A stretch of 64,000 nt of DNA, taken from contig NC_057864.1 of assembly GCF_019393635.1 (NCBI RefSeq), positions 494,758,216 through 494,822,215 of the forward strand, in the 5' to 3' direction. Shown piece by piece: positions 1-11,860 of the stretch. A program made the position numbers and the translations under genes. The first letter of the stretch is position 1. Every line of letters begins with the position of its first letter. Source of the stretch: Dromiciops gliroides (lineage: Eukaryota; Chordata; Mammalia; Microbiotheria; Microbiotheriidae). The notes beneath the pieces are model-generated. The model was not told the DNA's origin, made no database searches, and saw only the letters and a list, made by a program, of their open reading frames with translations.

Positions 1-428
1 CCAGTAAGTGCTTGGAGTCAGCCCCGGGGAGATGGGAGCCCTGCTGTCCTCACCAACTTAATCCCTTTCTGACGCATTTGGCAAACTTTCGCAAGGCCCA
101 GGAATGTGTGTGGAAGCCTCGGGCTGGGCAGGGCTAGAGGGCTGCCAGTGCTCTTCAGCAGGGACCTTTAGCAGGGCTGTCCCATTGGGTGGCCCGCCGG
201 GGGCCCCAAGCCTTGCCCTGCAGGCATGCCCACGGTGGCCAGAGTCACTGTGGAGATGAGCCCTGGGGCTCTGAGGGCGGCCCAGGGGCTCTGCCAAAGG
301 AGGAGACCCCGCCCCCCCAGGAGGTGAGGGCCACCCCCAAGGTCTGGCCACTAAGGGCAGGGGATTGACGGGTGCACTCTCCTCCAATTGCTTTGACTGC
401 CTGGAGGGGCACCTTCTGTGGTTTAGGG

Positions 429-660
429 CTCCCATCTTCAACATCCTCAAAGGCCTAGGCTTGAATACTCCCTGTCATGGGGAGCTCATTATCACACATA
501 GCCGCCTGTTCTGTTGGAGCAACAATTGTTTTAAAATTCCTCTGCTATTCAGTCAAAATCTGCCTCTGTAACTTCTCCCCACAGGTCCTGGGCTTGGCCC
601 AAATTGGGAATTCTTAACTTTCTGTGGGCCCTAGACCTCAGTGGTAGGCTGTCTGGGAAA
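429..660 (-). mobile_element. CR1/L3 LINE fragment
   Basis: GCTTGAATACTCCCTGTCAT, GGGGAGCTCATTA and AATCTGCCTCTGTAACTT are the antisense of the conserved 3' ORF region of CR1/L3 elements. Heavily diverged. Confidence 0.55.
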
Positions 661-1634
661 GCCCGTGGATGGGCCCTGCTCTGAAGAATGGCTTTAAATC
701 TGGCCGGGGGAATCCTCAATTTTAGCTTGATGTTAAACAAAGATACCATTTCCCCCATCCAAGCTCATAGACCCCCTGAAATCCATCCGGGGGCCCCTGG
801 TTAAGGCCTGGGCCCCTCCCCAGCAGGGAAGCTCCTCTGGCCTCTGTCTGGCCCTGAGACTTCCCACACTTGGCGTGGGCGCCTGGGGCTCTCTCTTGCC
901 TCACCTGGATAGGGACGGTTTCTCTACTTAGGGAGGACATGGGGGCCTGACTGGTGCTGGCCACTCCCTGGGCTCCTTTCTTGTCCCCTTTTCCCTCCAC
1001 CTGACCCTGCCTCTTGCCCCAGACACACCTGCCTCGCATCTCTCTGTGGTTAAGCCCTCACCTCACTCAGCCCCAAAGGAATAACGCCACCCTTAGCTGC
1101 TGGAGCCCCTTGGGCATTGAGCCTGGCCCCCGACATTTTTGGGGGGCCAGACTTCCCTGATGCAGCCCCTGCCCCCAGCTGCCTCATGGGGCCTCCTCCT
1201 GGGGGGGGGCTCCCATGAGGCCGGGCCTCCCACGTGCTCTCTGGGGTTTGGCGACTTGGTTCAGCCGTGTCTGACTCCGCACGGACCTGGCCTGCGGGGC
1301 CACACACTGGGAGCCGAGGGGCTCATCTTCCGGGCCATCTCTTTGATCATTTAGCTCTCTCCTGGCTGTTTCCTTCTGCAGTGAATCCCCCTTGGTCAGA
1401 ACTCTCCCCTGTGCCCTGTCTGCCTGGCCGATTGCCTCATCCCTCTGAACTACCTGAGCACCCCCACCAAGGCGGTGAGTGACAGGGTGGGGTGGGGGCC
1501 CCTGCTCAATATCCAGTCAATTGCCAGGTCTTGTCACTCACGCTTCCCCCACCTCTGTGCTCTCTTGTTCCCATGTGCCCACTCACAGGCCCCCACCCTA
1601 GCGCAGGCTCTTGACGTCCTTCTCCTAGGATACA
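661..1634. other. Intergenic, nothing recognised
   Basis: GC-rich sequence without splice-flanked coding similarity or a known repeat. Open frames here are short and overlap on both strands, as expected by chance in GC-rich DNA. Confidence 0.6.
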
Positions 1635-1940
1635 TCGTCCTGCACAAACACTCATCTATTCTCTGCTTGAATACTTCCCGTGATGGGAAGCTCCCTTCTC
1701 TCAAGGCAGCCGGTCCAGCTCTAATAGAGAATAGGTTTTACCTGAGTCCAGCCTCTGTGGGCTTCCTCGAAATCCTACCGCCCTTGCTCTGCCCACCATG
1801 GCTCCTAATTCTGCCCTCTGGGACCAATCCCTCCTTCACACGAGCTCTCAGGTCCCTGCCTGCCCCCTCCCTGAGCCTGCTCTTCTCCAGCTAACCGTGC
1901 CAGGTTCCTTCAGCCACTCCCCATCCCTCTGTACATGCAG
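1635..1940 (-). mobile_element. CR1/L3 LINE fragment
   Basis: CTGCTTGAATACTTCCCGTG, TTCTGCCCTCTGGGACCAAT and GCTCTTCTCCAGCTAACCGT reproduce in order the antisense CR1/L3 3' ORF landmarks. It belongs to the same family as 429-660. Confidence 0.65.
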
Positions 1941-1963
1941 GGCTCATTGTTGCTTTCCACAGT

Positions 1964-2215
1964 GGGCGGCCAGGTAGCCCAGTGGATAGAGCCTGCACCT
2001 GGCGTCAGGAAGACCTGAATTCAAACCTGTTCTCAGACACTAGCTGGCTGCATGACCCTGGACAAATCATTTGCCTCAGTTTCCTCCACTGTAGAATGGG
2101 GACAATAAGAGGTCCTATCCCTCAGGGTTTTGGGGGCTCCCATGAGATGATAGTCGGAAAGCACTTAGCACAGCGCCTGGTAGAATAGGTGTTCCCTTTC
2201 CTTCCCCTGTTCCCC
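1964..2215 (+). mobile_element. Full-length CORE-SINE (MAR type)
   Basis: A tRNA-like head (GGGCGGCCAGGTAGCCCAGT), the AATTCAAACCTG box B-like stretch, a CORE region (CTCAGTTTCCTCCACTGTAG) and a tail CATGAGATGATAGTCGGAAA then AAGCACTTAGCACAGCGCCT. It is about 250 bp and more complete than the shorter WSINE-type copies. Confidence 0.8.
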
Positions 2216-2289
2216 AAACTGTGGGGTTCAGAGTGAGAGTCAGTCCTCCAGAGAGGGTCTGTGCAGGGCATCTGCACTCACAGGCTGAA

Positions 2290-2450
2290 GAGCCAGAGGA
2301 GGAAAATGAGGCCCAGAGAAGTGACTTGACCAAGGTCACCTAGCTGACATAAGGAGATCATAGGTCACATTAAGTAGCTGAGCTGATTTGAACTCAGGTC
2401 CAGTGACTTTAAATTTAGGGCTCATTCCTTCCTGCTGTGCTGCTAGAGAG
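2290..2450 (-). mobile_element. MIR-type SINE
   Basis: AGTGACTTGACCAAGGTCAC, then TTTGAACTCAGGTCCAGTGA, in minus orientation. Confidence 0.7.
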
Positions 2451-2454
2451 ACTA

Positions 2455-2575
2455 TAGAGATGGAGAAAGCATTTATTAGGCACTGACTGTGTACTCCACT
2501 AAGCACACTAGAAAGACACTCCCAGTTCTCAGGGAGCTTGCCTTCTAAGGAGAGAAAACAGCCCACAGAAGGGAG
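2455..2575 (+). mobile_element. Ancient interspersed repeat, family not assigned
   Basis: AAGCATTTATTAGGCACTGA followed by CAGGGAGCTTGCCTTCTAAG is a widely repeated mammalian signature. Similar stretches occur near 18995-19115, 28690-28810 and 31515-31580. Confidence 0.5.
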
Positions 2576-2579
2576 CTAA

Positions 2580-4185
2580 CTAGACTAGGGCTGGGGCCCT
2601 GGTGAAAGCAGCGGTTCCGGGGTCAGTGAGCAGGGCTGGCCTGGGAACTGCCTCAAAATGGAGGTTCTGGGAGGACGGGGCTCCAGGGTGTCGGGTGAAA
2701 AATCTGCTGGGGAATGGAAACGAAGCCTGGAGATCCAGGACTGGAGCAGGCCGAGGAGGGAAGAAGTGAGCTACGGAGGGAGAATGAGAGAGGGGAGACC
2801 CAGAAAGGTGGGCCATGGACGGACACAGGGCCGCATGTTGGGGTGTGGTGGGGAGGTGGCGAGTGCAGCCCTGTGTAGAGCCGGGGTGGGGTATGGAAAT
2901 AGGACAGCTGGACGTCCGGGCCTGGAGAGAGCGGGAGAGAAGGGTCATTGGACGTGAAAATCGAGTCCATGGGATGCTACAGGTTCCCCAAGGGATCAGG
3001 TGTAGAGAGAGGCCGAAGCGCCGGGTCGGCAGTGGGCGGGGCCCGGGTTGGTGGGCGGGGGCAGGGAAGAGGTACCGGTCACATCATTAAGAGCCAGGAG
3101 GGTCCCCCGGGGACAGCCAGCCCAGTCAGTCCGTGTCTCCATTTCTCTCCGGGACAGCCCGAGGCAGAAAAGGAGAGAAAACAATGAGAGGAGCGAGAGG
3201 CAGAGGCAGAGACAGAGGAAAAGGCCGTCTTGCTTCTTTTCCTCCTTTTGGTACTGACTGTTCTCTGAAAACCTCTGACACCCCCCCCCCCCCCCGCCTC
3301 GGACCCGGAGGAGATCAGGGGATGGGAGGGCAATGACAAAGAACAGCGCTGATACTAATCCAGATGTGCAGTGCTCCGGGGATGGCCCGAGGGCTGAGCA
3401 CAGGAGGCCAGATGCACCTGGCAGGGACTTTTGGAGGGAGCGTTGACAGGCCGTGGGGACTCACCGAGTAATGGCTGAACTGGGGCTTTCGGGGAAGATG
3501 ATTTCGGGGCGGGAGAAGAGCCAGCTTTCGGTGGGGACGGAAAGAGGAGTCAGGTTAGGGTGATTTAAGTTTCAGGTTATGGGGGGGACATCTAAGGTAC
3601 AATACCCAGCAGGCCGCTGGATCCGTGGCAGGAGAAGAGACTGGGTCAGAGCCGGTAGGAGGAATCCCCGTGTCTGGGGCAAAGGGGGCAGGGGGCAGGG
3701 GGAGGCAAAGGACACTCAGGGACTGGGGGCGGGGGATGGCAGTGGGGGCAGGCGGTCAGAGAAGGAGGGAGGACACTGAGGACGGTGCTGCATAGAGTCC
3801 TGTCCAGGAGGGGACAGAGAATGGCTGCCAAGGGCCCCTGGGAGGCTGATGCGCAGAGATGAAGCCGAAGGGGCTGGTCTGGGACGTTGATCAGTGTGCA
3901 CCGAAGCCAACAATAGAAGATAATCTCATTGGTGGAGGGAGCTTCAGAAATATTACCATTTTTCACTTTGCTGTCACGGTCCTAGGCAGTAGTCACGGAC
4001 ACAGTGGAGTTTGGGGAGCATTTTAAGACTCACAAAGTTGTGTGGGTGGTGGGGGGTGTGACCCCCATGTAGGAAGTGCCTTTAGAAGTTGAGGGCCAGT
4101 GGCCAGTTCTGTCTCCTCCCTTCATCCAGCTGTTTCTCTTTGTTTCCCTTAAGATCCTAGACCTCCTGTTCTTCTGCGAGGCCCT
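2580..4185. other. Purine-rich intergenic stretch, nothing recognised
   Basis: The plus strand is rich in GGA/GGG runs and there is a C run at about 3282-3296. No coding or repeat similarity recognised. Confidence 0.6.
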
Positions 4186-4189
4186 ACTG

Positions 4190-4228
4190 TGTGCAGGCAC
4201 GGTGGTGTGCAGGCACGGTGGTGTGCAG
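4190..4228. repeat. Short tandem repeat, 16-bp unit, about 2.4 copies
   Basis: The unit TGTGCAGGCACGGTGG is repeated head to tail. Confidence 0.8.
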
Positions 4229-4269
4229 CGGGGATAATGAAAAGGGAGGCAGGCCGGGCCCTTAGGCCT

Positions 4270-4430
4270 ACACGCTTCACACCCATTATCTCACTGGACC
4301 CTCTGCACAGCCCCGGGAGCATTCCCATTTCACAGAGGGCAAAACTGAGGCCCAGAGCCAGGGCACTGCCTGACTGTGCTTGTCCAACCAGTAACTGTCC
4401 AAAGCAAGAGCTGTTGGTTCAAAGCCAGAA
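4270..4430 (-). mobile_element. MIR-type SINE
   Basis: CCATTTCACAGAGGGCAAAA, then ACTGAGGCCCAGAGCC and a GGTTCAAAGCCAG end, minus orientation. Confidence 0.6.
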
Positions 4431-4869
4431 ACAAAAGTTCTGGGAGAATTTCTGAGTTGGGGTGAAGTCACAGACACTCCTTTTTCTCTTTGTGGATGTT
4501 TGTTTGAGAACTCATTCGAAAAGACTGTTTTTTCCACATCGTCCCCCGACAACGCTCCAAGGAACGGGAGAACTTTGGGATTTTTGGGGGCCTGATCCCG
4601 CTTGATGGTGAAGCCAGCGATGACATTTCTAAGGACTGCGCCAGGAAGTGGGGTGTGGGGAGGGGCTGGGGTGAACGAGGACAGTTTGGCAGCTCCCTTA
4701 CGGTCTCAAGTCCTTCAGGCAGCAGAGAACCGGGTGTAGGGGGTGAGAGGCAGAGAAAATACCTGTGAGAGCCCACTCAGACCTTCCACGGGTCCGATTA
4801 ACCCAGATTCACCAGCCTGGTCACACGGGCCACGGCACTGAGCTCATCCACGGCTGTGTTTGTGTAAGA

Positions 4870-5010
4870 AAAGGCGGTGTGGTCTCCTAGAGAGTGCCAT
4901 TCATCTGAAGTCCGAGGACCTGGTTTCGAATCATGCCTTGAGCAGATCCCTTTCCTGCTCCTGGCCTCAGGGTTCTCATGTGTAAAGAGCCTGGGTGCGT
5001 GCCAAGGGCA
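4870..5010 (+). mobile_element. MIR-type SINE
   Basis: GAGGACCTGGTTTCGAATCA followed by GGCCTCAGGGTTCTCATGTG, plus orientation. Confidence 0.6.
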
Positions 5011-6375
5011 GAGAAGCTTGTGGGAGAGCAGCCTCTGTGGGGATCTCCCGGGTCCCTTCCAGCCCTCCCTCTGCGATCCTCCCTGTGTAAATGAGCCTGA
5101 GGTGGGAGCAGAGCAGTCGGCTCTTTTCCTGACTTTTGGCTATGGGGACCCCCACCCCCAGAACTCCGTGAAATCATGGTGGATGCAATGGACGCCCTTG
5201 CTTTACTCCAGTCCTACTGGGAAAGCTTCAATTAGAATGCTTTGCGTCCCCCTGGCCCCCTTCACATTCACAGGCTGATCCAAACCCTCATGCGGGAATA
5301 TCGTTATGGACCTGGGGTCCGTGGACATGACCCCTCAGCCACAAAGACTCGCCTCTTCCCGACCTTTTCCTCACTGGACTGATCTTGTAGTTTGGGGACC
5401 TGCTTTTGGACTCTTGTCCCACACGTGCCTAGTCTGAGGCTGACCAAGCCCTGACCTTGTTCCTCTGTTCTAAGCTTGCTGGCTCTTTCGGGGGCCTGGA
5501 TGCTGCTCCTGGCCTTTCCCAGTGTGCTTCGACTCGCTATTCCACAAACCCTGGTTTGGGAAGAAGGGATTTAGGGGTTTTGTGTAGATGCTGGAGCTGT
5601 TTCCCATTGGAGTGGTGGCACCATGCTTTGCCAGGGGCCACGGGACCACGGCAATGCTGCCTTATGTCCTCTGAGGATGACTGGGGCAGGGACAGGGAGC
5701 GGGGCTGGGGAGCTTGGCTCAGGATGGGTCTGCTTACCTCCGAGGGACCTCCCTTCCTCATGACTCACGGCTTGGACGAGGAAGGACCCCGGCTGCTGTG
5801 CGTGCCCCGTGGGGCCATTCGATCCTTGTAATTCCTGAGAACACGCCCGCCCTCGCTCCCCCCTCCCCACTCCCTCCCTCCCTTCCCACATTTCTGTGGC
5901 GCCTCTTCAGCTCTGGTTACCCAGAGCGCCGTTATCTGTGGGCGTGTGTGAGGGCTGCAGCTCCCTGGAAAATCCTGTGTGTGGGGGATGAGGTCCCTGA
6001 AGATGCTCCTGGGCCATTTCTGTGCGCTCGCTTCCTCTGCTGGATTTGATGGAAGAAACTTGATCCGACATTTCCTGTACAGTTTGGGGCCGAGAGTGGG
6101 GGGGGGGTGAGGGACGGGGGCGGGGGTGGGGCTGCGGTGCAGCCCGAGCATCTCTTCCCTTGCTTCTCCAGACTATCACAGTCGGGTCAGGCTGGGATGA
6201 AAACGATCTGGCAGCTTGTGAGACCAAGTCGTTCCACCCGCCCAAGTAGTTTCTGTGCCTCCGCTTGTGGAGCAGCATGTCCTTATGGGAGGTGGGCTCA
6301 CCAAACTGGAGGCAGAGAACAGCCTTGGAAATGCAGACTAGGGAAACTAAGGGTCCCGGGTCAAATCACAAAGAT
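5011..6375. other. Intergenic, nothing recognised
   Basis: No gene or identifiable repeat. Overlapping open frames on both strands have no recognisable protein family. Confidence 0.55.
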
Positions 6376-6421
6376 TCATTCATTCATTCCTTCATTCCTT
6401 CATTCCTTCCTTCATTCATTC
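6376..6421. repeat. (TTCA)n/(TTCC)n microsatellite
   Basis: Imperfect tetranucleotide repeat of TTCA with TTCC interruptions. Confidence 0.9.
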
Positions 6422-7310
6422 TCTTCACAGACACATTAGGAGATACATTTGGGGTCCTGACAGTAAAAACCTTGAGATTCACTGTCTAGAGCAGGCTCTT
6501 TCCTAAGGGGGAATCCATCTCAGTAAATGCTTGTCCATGCATGCTGAGTCCACTTCCTCCTGTGATGGCTTTGAGATTAATCTAAGGGAGAGAATGAAAT
6601 GTTGCTCAAAAATTAAACTATACCGCCTAGGTAACTCAGAGCTCCCACCCTGTCTGTGGACTCCATGGTCTCTCTCTGTGCACTACATTCCTGGCTCAGA
6701 GACTTGCCAAGCCATCTCCCTAAGATTGGACAAAGAAGAACGATGGAGGAAACTAGATCAAACACCCCTGGATGGAGACATTCACCTCTAAGCCTGTCCT
6801 CTTCCTAGCTTCTGTGTCAGGTCTTTAGGAATGGCGAGGGGAACCTTGGAGCCCCCAAACCTGCAGCATATGGAAAAGGAAGGGCAAGGGAGAGGGGTAT
6901 TCACTTCCTGTCCTGGGTCCATGAATCAGGAACTAGAGAAAGTAGAGAAGAGGGTGGGGGCTTCCATTCTCTGCCTCAGGCTCTTGGGCACTAGGCCCAT
7001 CAGGAGTCTTGCAGGTTTTCTCTCTTGGCTTCCCCAGGCCCACTGTCTCTGCTCCAGGCTCCAAAGCTCTCTGAGTAGCACGGTCCCTGTTCTCCTTGGC
7101 CTCTCTGGGCCCTTCCACACCAGTCCTGAGAGGGCAGCAGATGGAGGCCAGAGAGTGGAGGGGGTCCTCGGCAAGCAGATGACAAGGAAGGGGAGAGCTC
7201 CCTTGGCCCTGGGGGCTTCCTCTGGACAGGCAGCCAGTGGTCACTAAGTGGGGAGTGTCCGGCCAGGTCCCAGGCTGCTGGTGGGGTTTTCTATTGAATT
7301 GCATTTTATT
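6422..7310. other. Intergenic, nothing recognised
   Basis: No gene or identifiable repeat seen. Confidence 0.55.
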
Positions 7311-7322
7311 AAGTAGACATGG

Positions 7323-7480
7323 CAGGGGGCAGCTAGGTGGTGCAGTGGATAAAGCACCAGCCCTGGATTCAGGAGGACCTGAGTTCAAATTCAGCCTCAG
7401 ACATTGGACACTTACTAGTTGTGTGACCCTGGGCAAGTCACTTAACCCCCATTGCCCCCACCCCCCAGCCACACACAAAA
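7323..7480 (+). mobile_element. tRNA-derived SINE with target-site duplication
   Basis: A full-length copy from GGGGGCAGCTAGGTGG to an A-rich tail. It is flanked by AAGTAGACATGG (7311-7322) and AAGTAGATATGG (7481-7492), a 12-bp duplication with one mismatch. A-rich target ends fit L1-driven insertion. Confidence 0.92.
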
Positions 7481-7769
7481 AAGTAGATATGGTGCTGTTT
7501 GGCAGCTGAGAGCCGGGAGAGGAAGGGGGCCGCAGTGGTCCTGGAGCAGCAAGGGACAGATCTTTGGCATCTGCTCTTCCCCTACCCCACCAAGGAGTCC
7601 AAACCCCGGGAAAAGGGCCAGACGGGACCTTGCAGGTGTGCCGCCTCCTCTCACCCCCCTCACTGCTCCGTCTCACTCTGATGGACTTGTACCTCCCATG
7701 CAGCCTCCTCCTAAGTCTCTAATCCAACCAGTGCTGAGCAGGGTCCATCTGGGGCCCTAGGTAACTTTC

Positions 7770-8070
7770 CCTGGGCTTGGAGTCAGGAAGATGCCTGGAA
7801 AGGGGCTCCAATCTTGCCTCAGGCACCTCGTTGGGTGACCTTCAGCAAGCTGCTTCATATCTCTGAGCTTCAGTTTCCTCATATGTAAAGTGAGAATAAT
7901 GCTGGGAGTAATGCCTTGTGACAGGAAGGTTGTAAGGAGCAAAGGCTGTGATGAGAAGCAGTCCCTTGCAGATGAAATGATACTAAACCTGAAGTCAGAG
8001 GAGCTGAATTCAAATCCTGGTTTCACCCTCTTACTCCTTGTGTGGCTCTGGGAAAATTAGCTCCTTCTCT
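7770..8070 (+). mobile_element. Two adjacent old SINE remnants
   Basis: The first (to about 7965) has GGAGTCAGGAAGATGCC and TCAGTTTCCTCATATGTAAA. A second begins near 7972 with GAGCTGAATTCAAATCCTGG. Both are in plus orientation. Confidence 0.6.
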
Positions 8071-8075
8071 GGGCC

Positions 8076-8740
8076 CAGGGAATTGAGTCATGAATTGACG
8101 AAGGGACAGCTAGAGCAATTTCCTGGTGATCCCAGCTTGGGAAATCCCTTCCCCCCCTTCATCAGGGTCCTCATCAGAAGCCACAGAAAGTGGGTGACCT
8201 TCTGATGAGTAGCCCTGGAACAATGCTTCCAGAGGTTTGTGCTCCAGTGCCCTCCCAGGTCCCCACCTCTCCCTGAGGAGACGCTTCAGTTCTGGGCAGA
8301 CATCCCCCTTTCTCTTCCCTGAGGATATCAGGATCTGTCCATCAGGGACAGAAATGCTTCCAAAACAGGGAGGTATGTGGGGGCAGGTTGAGAATACTCT
8401 GTGTGCGTGACAGCAGCTCCCACCGATGGTTGTGAGCTCTTGGGGAGACTGCCTGGCCAGAGGCTCTGGTCAGGAGTGAGAGGCTCTGGGTTCAAATCCC
8501 CCCCACTTGGTACAGACTCTGCCAACAGAGGCAATGGGGTATTGACTCCCTGGCAGCTGAGCTGCCATGCCTGAAGTCTGAAGGTTCAGCTGGACAACAT
8601 GTGAGGGATATCTGAGCCTATGGTGCCACACGAATGTGGTGAAGGTTATTATTGTACCCAAAGAAATGGTGAAGGGGACAATTGTAGAGAGAACTGGGGA
8701 GACAGGCATGAACATCGCTGCTGTTTGACTCCGCTTCAGC
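8076..8740. other. Intergenic, nothing firm
   Basis: A weak SINE-like trace (GAGGCTCTGGGTTCAAATCC) near 8480-8500. Otherwise nothing recognised. Confidence 0.45.
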
Positions 8741-8744
8741 GTGA

Positions 8745-8925
8745 CCTCATCTGGCTTTTCTTGGCAGAGACCCTGGAGTGCTTTGCCACTTCCTTCTCCA
8801 GGTCATTTTACAAATGAAGAAACTGAGGCAGAGGTGAAATGACTTGCCCAGGGTCACACAGCTAGTAAATGCTTGAGGCCTGATTTGAACTCGGGGAGAG
8901 GAGTCTTCCTGACATTACCCTTGCG
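8745..8925 (-). mobile_element. Composite SINE with TTTTCTTGGCAGAGA head
   Basis: CTTTTCTTGGCAGAGACCCT, TGAAGAAACTGAGGCAGAGG and CTTGCCCAGGGTCACACAGC mark a longer minus-strand SINE type, also present at 28000-28242. Confidence 0.75.
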
Positions 8926-8929
8926 GCCT

Positions 8930-9206
8930 TCTTACTCCCCTCCTTCATCCCTCACTCCACATACCAGTGACATTGCCTTTCCTTGTCATTCCTCCCATAG
9001 GATGCTCCCTCTCCCATCTCCAGGTGTGTTCCCTGTGCCTGGAATCCTCTTCCTCCTCATCTTGGCCTCCGGAATTTCTTGCTTTCCGCTTGATTCTGTC
9101 TGTATCTTGCTTGTACATAGTTAATTTGCACATCGTCTCCCCCATTAGACCATGAGTTCCCCGAGAGCAGGGGCTGCTTTTGCCTTTCTTTGTATCTCTA
9201 GTGCTT
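8930..9206 (+). mobile_element. L2 LINE 3' end, cut by a SINE
   Basis: CCTGTGCCTGGAATCCTCTT, CTTGCTTGTACATAGTTAAT and GACCATGAGTTCCCCGAGAG are the standard L2 3' landmarks. The tail stops at TCTCTAGTGCTT, where a SINE begins. Confidence 0.8.
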
Positions 9207-9378
9207 GGGCAGTTGGATGGTGGAGTGTTCAGAGCACTGGCCCTGGAGTCAGGGGGACATGAGTTCCGATCTGGCCTCAGACACTTGACATTTACTAGCT
9301 GTGTGACCCTGGGCAAGTCACTTAACCCCCATTGCTCTGCAAATAAACAACAAACAAAAACCTAAACAAACAGAACAT
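9207..9378 (+). mobile_element. tRNA-derived SINE inserted in L2 tail
   Basis: GGGCAGTTGGATGGTGGAGT through GGCAAGTCACTTAACCCCCA, then an A-rich tail with CAA units. Confidence 0.9.
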
Positions 9379-9599
9379 GTAGCCATCAGTCTGTGGAGGC
9401 TGTTAACTATGAGGTTATTGAAACTCGGTGCCTTGATAAGGAAGTCAGAGGTGGTGGGCTGAATGGTGGCTTTTTGAGAAAAGAAACTTGGCTATTTCTA
9501 TCCACTTCTGGAGAAGTCTCCTGGTGGCCAGCTGCAGCTACCCGGCCACATCTGGGATCTCCAGACCCAGTATGGTGCTTGTCCTCATTACAACACGAG

Positions 9600-9780
9600 T
9601 AGAGCTGCATTACTTTTTTCTTCAAAGATAATGGCGTCAGTGCCCTTCCTAAAACGTGGTGCCCACAACTGGACACCGCAGTGGCTGGACAGTGTGGAGG
9701 ACAGTCGGACTCTACTGTCCCTGAGCCTGGACTTCATGCTTCTCTTGGTGCTCTTCTCCAAGACTGGCCACTCCACTGAC
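9600..9780 (-). mobile_element. CR1/L3 LINE fragment
   Basis: CTTCCTAAAACGTGGTGCCC, CAACTGGACACCGCAGTGG and CTGGACTTCATGCTTCTCTT are antisense CR1/L3 landmarks. Confidence 0.75.
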
Positions 9781-10014
9781 CCCGTGGTCTGAGTAAAAGG
9801 GCAGAGGACGACAGGGTGTAACAGTTTAGGGGCTTTGAACCACCGCTACGGGTCCCGCCTTCAGGTTTGAGAATGCTGGTCTGAGTAATGACGACCTAAG
9901 TGGGTGCAGTAGAGGCCAGACTCCTGAGTCTTCTGGACTCCAGGATCAGGCACCACCAGGACTGAGGAGCTGCCTTCCTTTGCTTCCCACCTCCTCCTCC
10001 TCTTTGCTCTCAAG

Positions 10015-10135
10015 TTAGCCTTCACATGTGTCCCCACCAGAATATAAGCTCATTGAAGGCAGGGACGGCTTGGCTTTGCTCTCTGTATGTCCAGCTGTTG
10101 GTACAGTGCCCAGCACACATTTGTTCTGACCGTGA
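10015..10135 (+). mobile_element. L2 LINE 3' end
   Basis: CCAGAATATAAGCTCATTGA, GGCAGGGACGG and ACAGTGCCCAGCACACATTT. Confidence 0.65.
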
Positions 10136-10211
10136 TTTTCTATGTAAGAAAGGCTCTGCCCACCGGCAAATGACATTCTAATGGGAGACACAATGGATGT
10201 CTGTTTACCAG

Positions 10212-10398
10212 CCTACCTATCTATCCATCCATCCATCTCTCTTTATGTCTATCTATGTATCTATCATCCATTGATCTACACAAACATATAACATGGTCTC
10301 TCTGTGTGTGTGTATATATATATGTGTGTGTGTATTACATATACACAGAGAGAATATATATATGCATCTATACACATATATGTATATATACACAGAAT
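10212..10398. repeat. Compound microsatellite (TCCA/TCTA)n, (TG)n, (TA)n
   Basis: Tetranucleotide TATC/CATC repeats pass into TG and TATA runs. Imperfect throughout. Confidence 0.85.
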
Positions 10399-10399
10399 A

Positions 10400-11470
10400 A
10401 ATCCAACATGAGCACAAGATAACTTGATGGGGAAGGCACTAGCCCCTGGGGAATGAGGAAAACCTCACATAGAATGTGGTATTTGAGCTGAGAGCTATAG
10501 GGAACTAGGGGTTCTAAGAGGTAGCGGTGAGAAAGGAAGGTATCCTGGCAGGGGGTCCAGCCAAGGCAAAGACAAGATGACTTTCCCCACCACAGTCTTT
10601 CTCCTCTTTCTCTTTTTCAGGGGAGCCAGTTGTAAAGGAGGTGGGGCAGTCCACTGTAAGCCTCTCTGTCCTAGAAGGGCTGGGGCGGGAAGTCCCTCCT
10701 CGACACACCATTTCCATAGCAGGGTTTTGGAGCAGAGCCCCTTAGCGTGGGTGAGTTACCCACAAACCAGCCAACACCATAACCAAGCCCTCCCCTCCCT
10801 GCCCACTTGGCCATTTTGGAGACTGGAGGCAAATTGATGTGAGTCAGATGGAATATTCCAGCCTTGGCTACACTCTGTAGGTGCTCTGGGGGCGAAAGTG
10901 GAAACAGCTGGAGGAGTGACCACTGGCTCCTCTTGGTTTATGGGATGGAGGCTTCCAACACATTGCCCGGATCCCACTGGCCCTGACTGGCCCCGGATGA
11001 GCATACGCAGGCTGCTCAAGGACTCGAGCCATGCTTCTGTCCTGGGCATCGCCATGCTTGTTCCGGTCTGACTGTCCAGCATCTGCTCAGGATCCTCGTG
11101 GCTTTCCCACGGTCCTGTGGGGCCTTCCTCACACCATGCTCCTGTTGCTGGCTTTGTGCCCTTTTGTTTCTATGTTGGGGGCCCCTGTGCTGAAATATCA
11201 GCACTGGTTGTAGCTGCTGACACTGCCTTCCATTCAATAAACTTTCATCAGAAGGAAATTGTCACTGAAAATAAAGAGGCAGGAAGTGTGTGTGTGTGGG
11301 GGGGGGACGGTGAGTCAGGAAGACTCTTCTTCACTGGCTCAGTTCTTCTGCAGGAGCCACCTCACTTCTACATCAGTAGAGACACTTCCCGTGAACACCA
11401 ATGAAATGACAGGTCACCTTTGCCTCCCCTCCCCTCCCCCAGCACAGAGTACTTTTTCAGATTCTGCTGT
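10400..11470. other. Intergenic, nothing recognised
   Basis: No repeat or gene identified. A polypyrimidine-AG followed by GTAAGC (about 10590-10660) resembles an exon but has no other support. Confidence 0.5.
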
Positions 11471-11479
11471 AATCGAGGG

Positions 11480-11860
11480 AGGCAGCGCCAGGCAGTTACT
11501 AGAACCTGACAGCCTCGGAGCTGGAAAGACCTGGGTTCAGATTCCGACTCTGACAATGACCCCCCCCCCCGGGTGGACTTGGGGGATCACTCAGCTGATT
11601 TTGGCCCTGACTTCTCCATCCGTAAAAGTGAACACACAACACTGGTGAACTCTAAGGTTTCTTGCTGCCGATGCCCTTTGACCTTGATATTGGGTCTAAG
11701 TGGGCAGCCCGTGCCAGAAAGGCCTGGCTTCTCATCCCAGCTTCACCACCAATGAGCCGTGTGACCTTAGGAGAGTCACTTCCCTTTGCTGGGCTCTGTT
11801 TTCCTCAGCTGCCCAATGCAGGGGCTGGAGCCGAGGTCAGTTATGCCCTCATTGAGCACT
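11480..11860 (+). mobile_element. Two MIR-type SINE remnants
   Basis: One at about 11480-11625 (GACCTGGGTTCAGATTCCGA), a second at about 11715-11860 (GCCGTGTGACCTTAGGAGAG, TTTTCCTCAGCTGCC). Both plus strand. Confidence 0.55.

Noticed and set aside
1..2000. COL6A2 first exons
   Set aside because: No frame resembles the alpha-2 signal peptide or N-terminal vWA domain; the interval is probably longer than the window.
6933..7676. 247-codon minus-strand open frame
   Set aside because: It crosses a SINE insertion and its translation contains the SINE antisense ([20 protein letters not shown]), so it is a chance frame.
10590..10660. Possible cryptic exon: long pyrimidine tract, CAG, 45 bp, GTAAGC
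   Set aside because: No partner exons or protein similarity; such patterns occur by chance.
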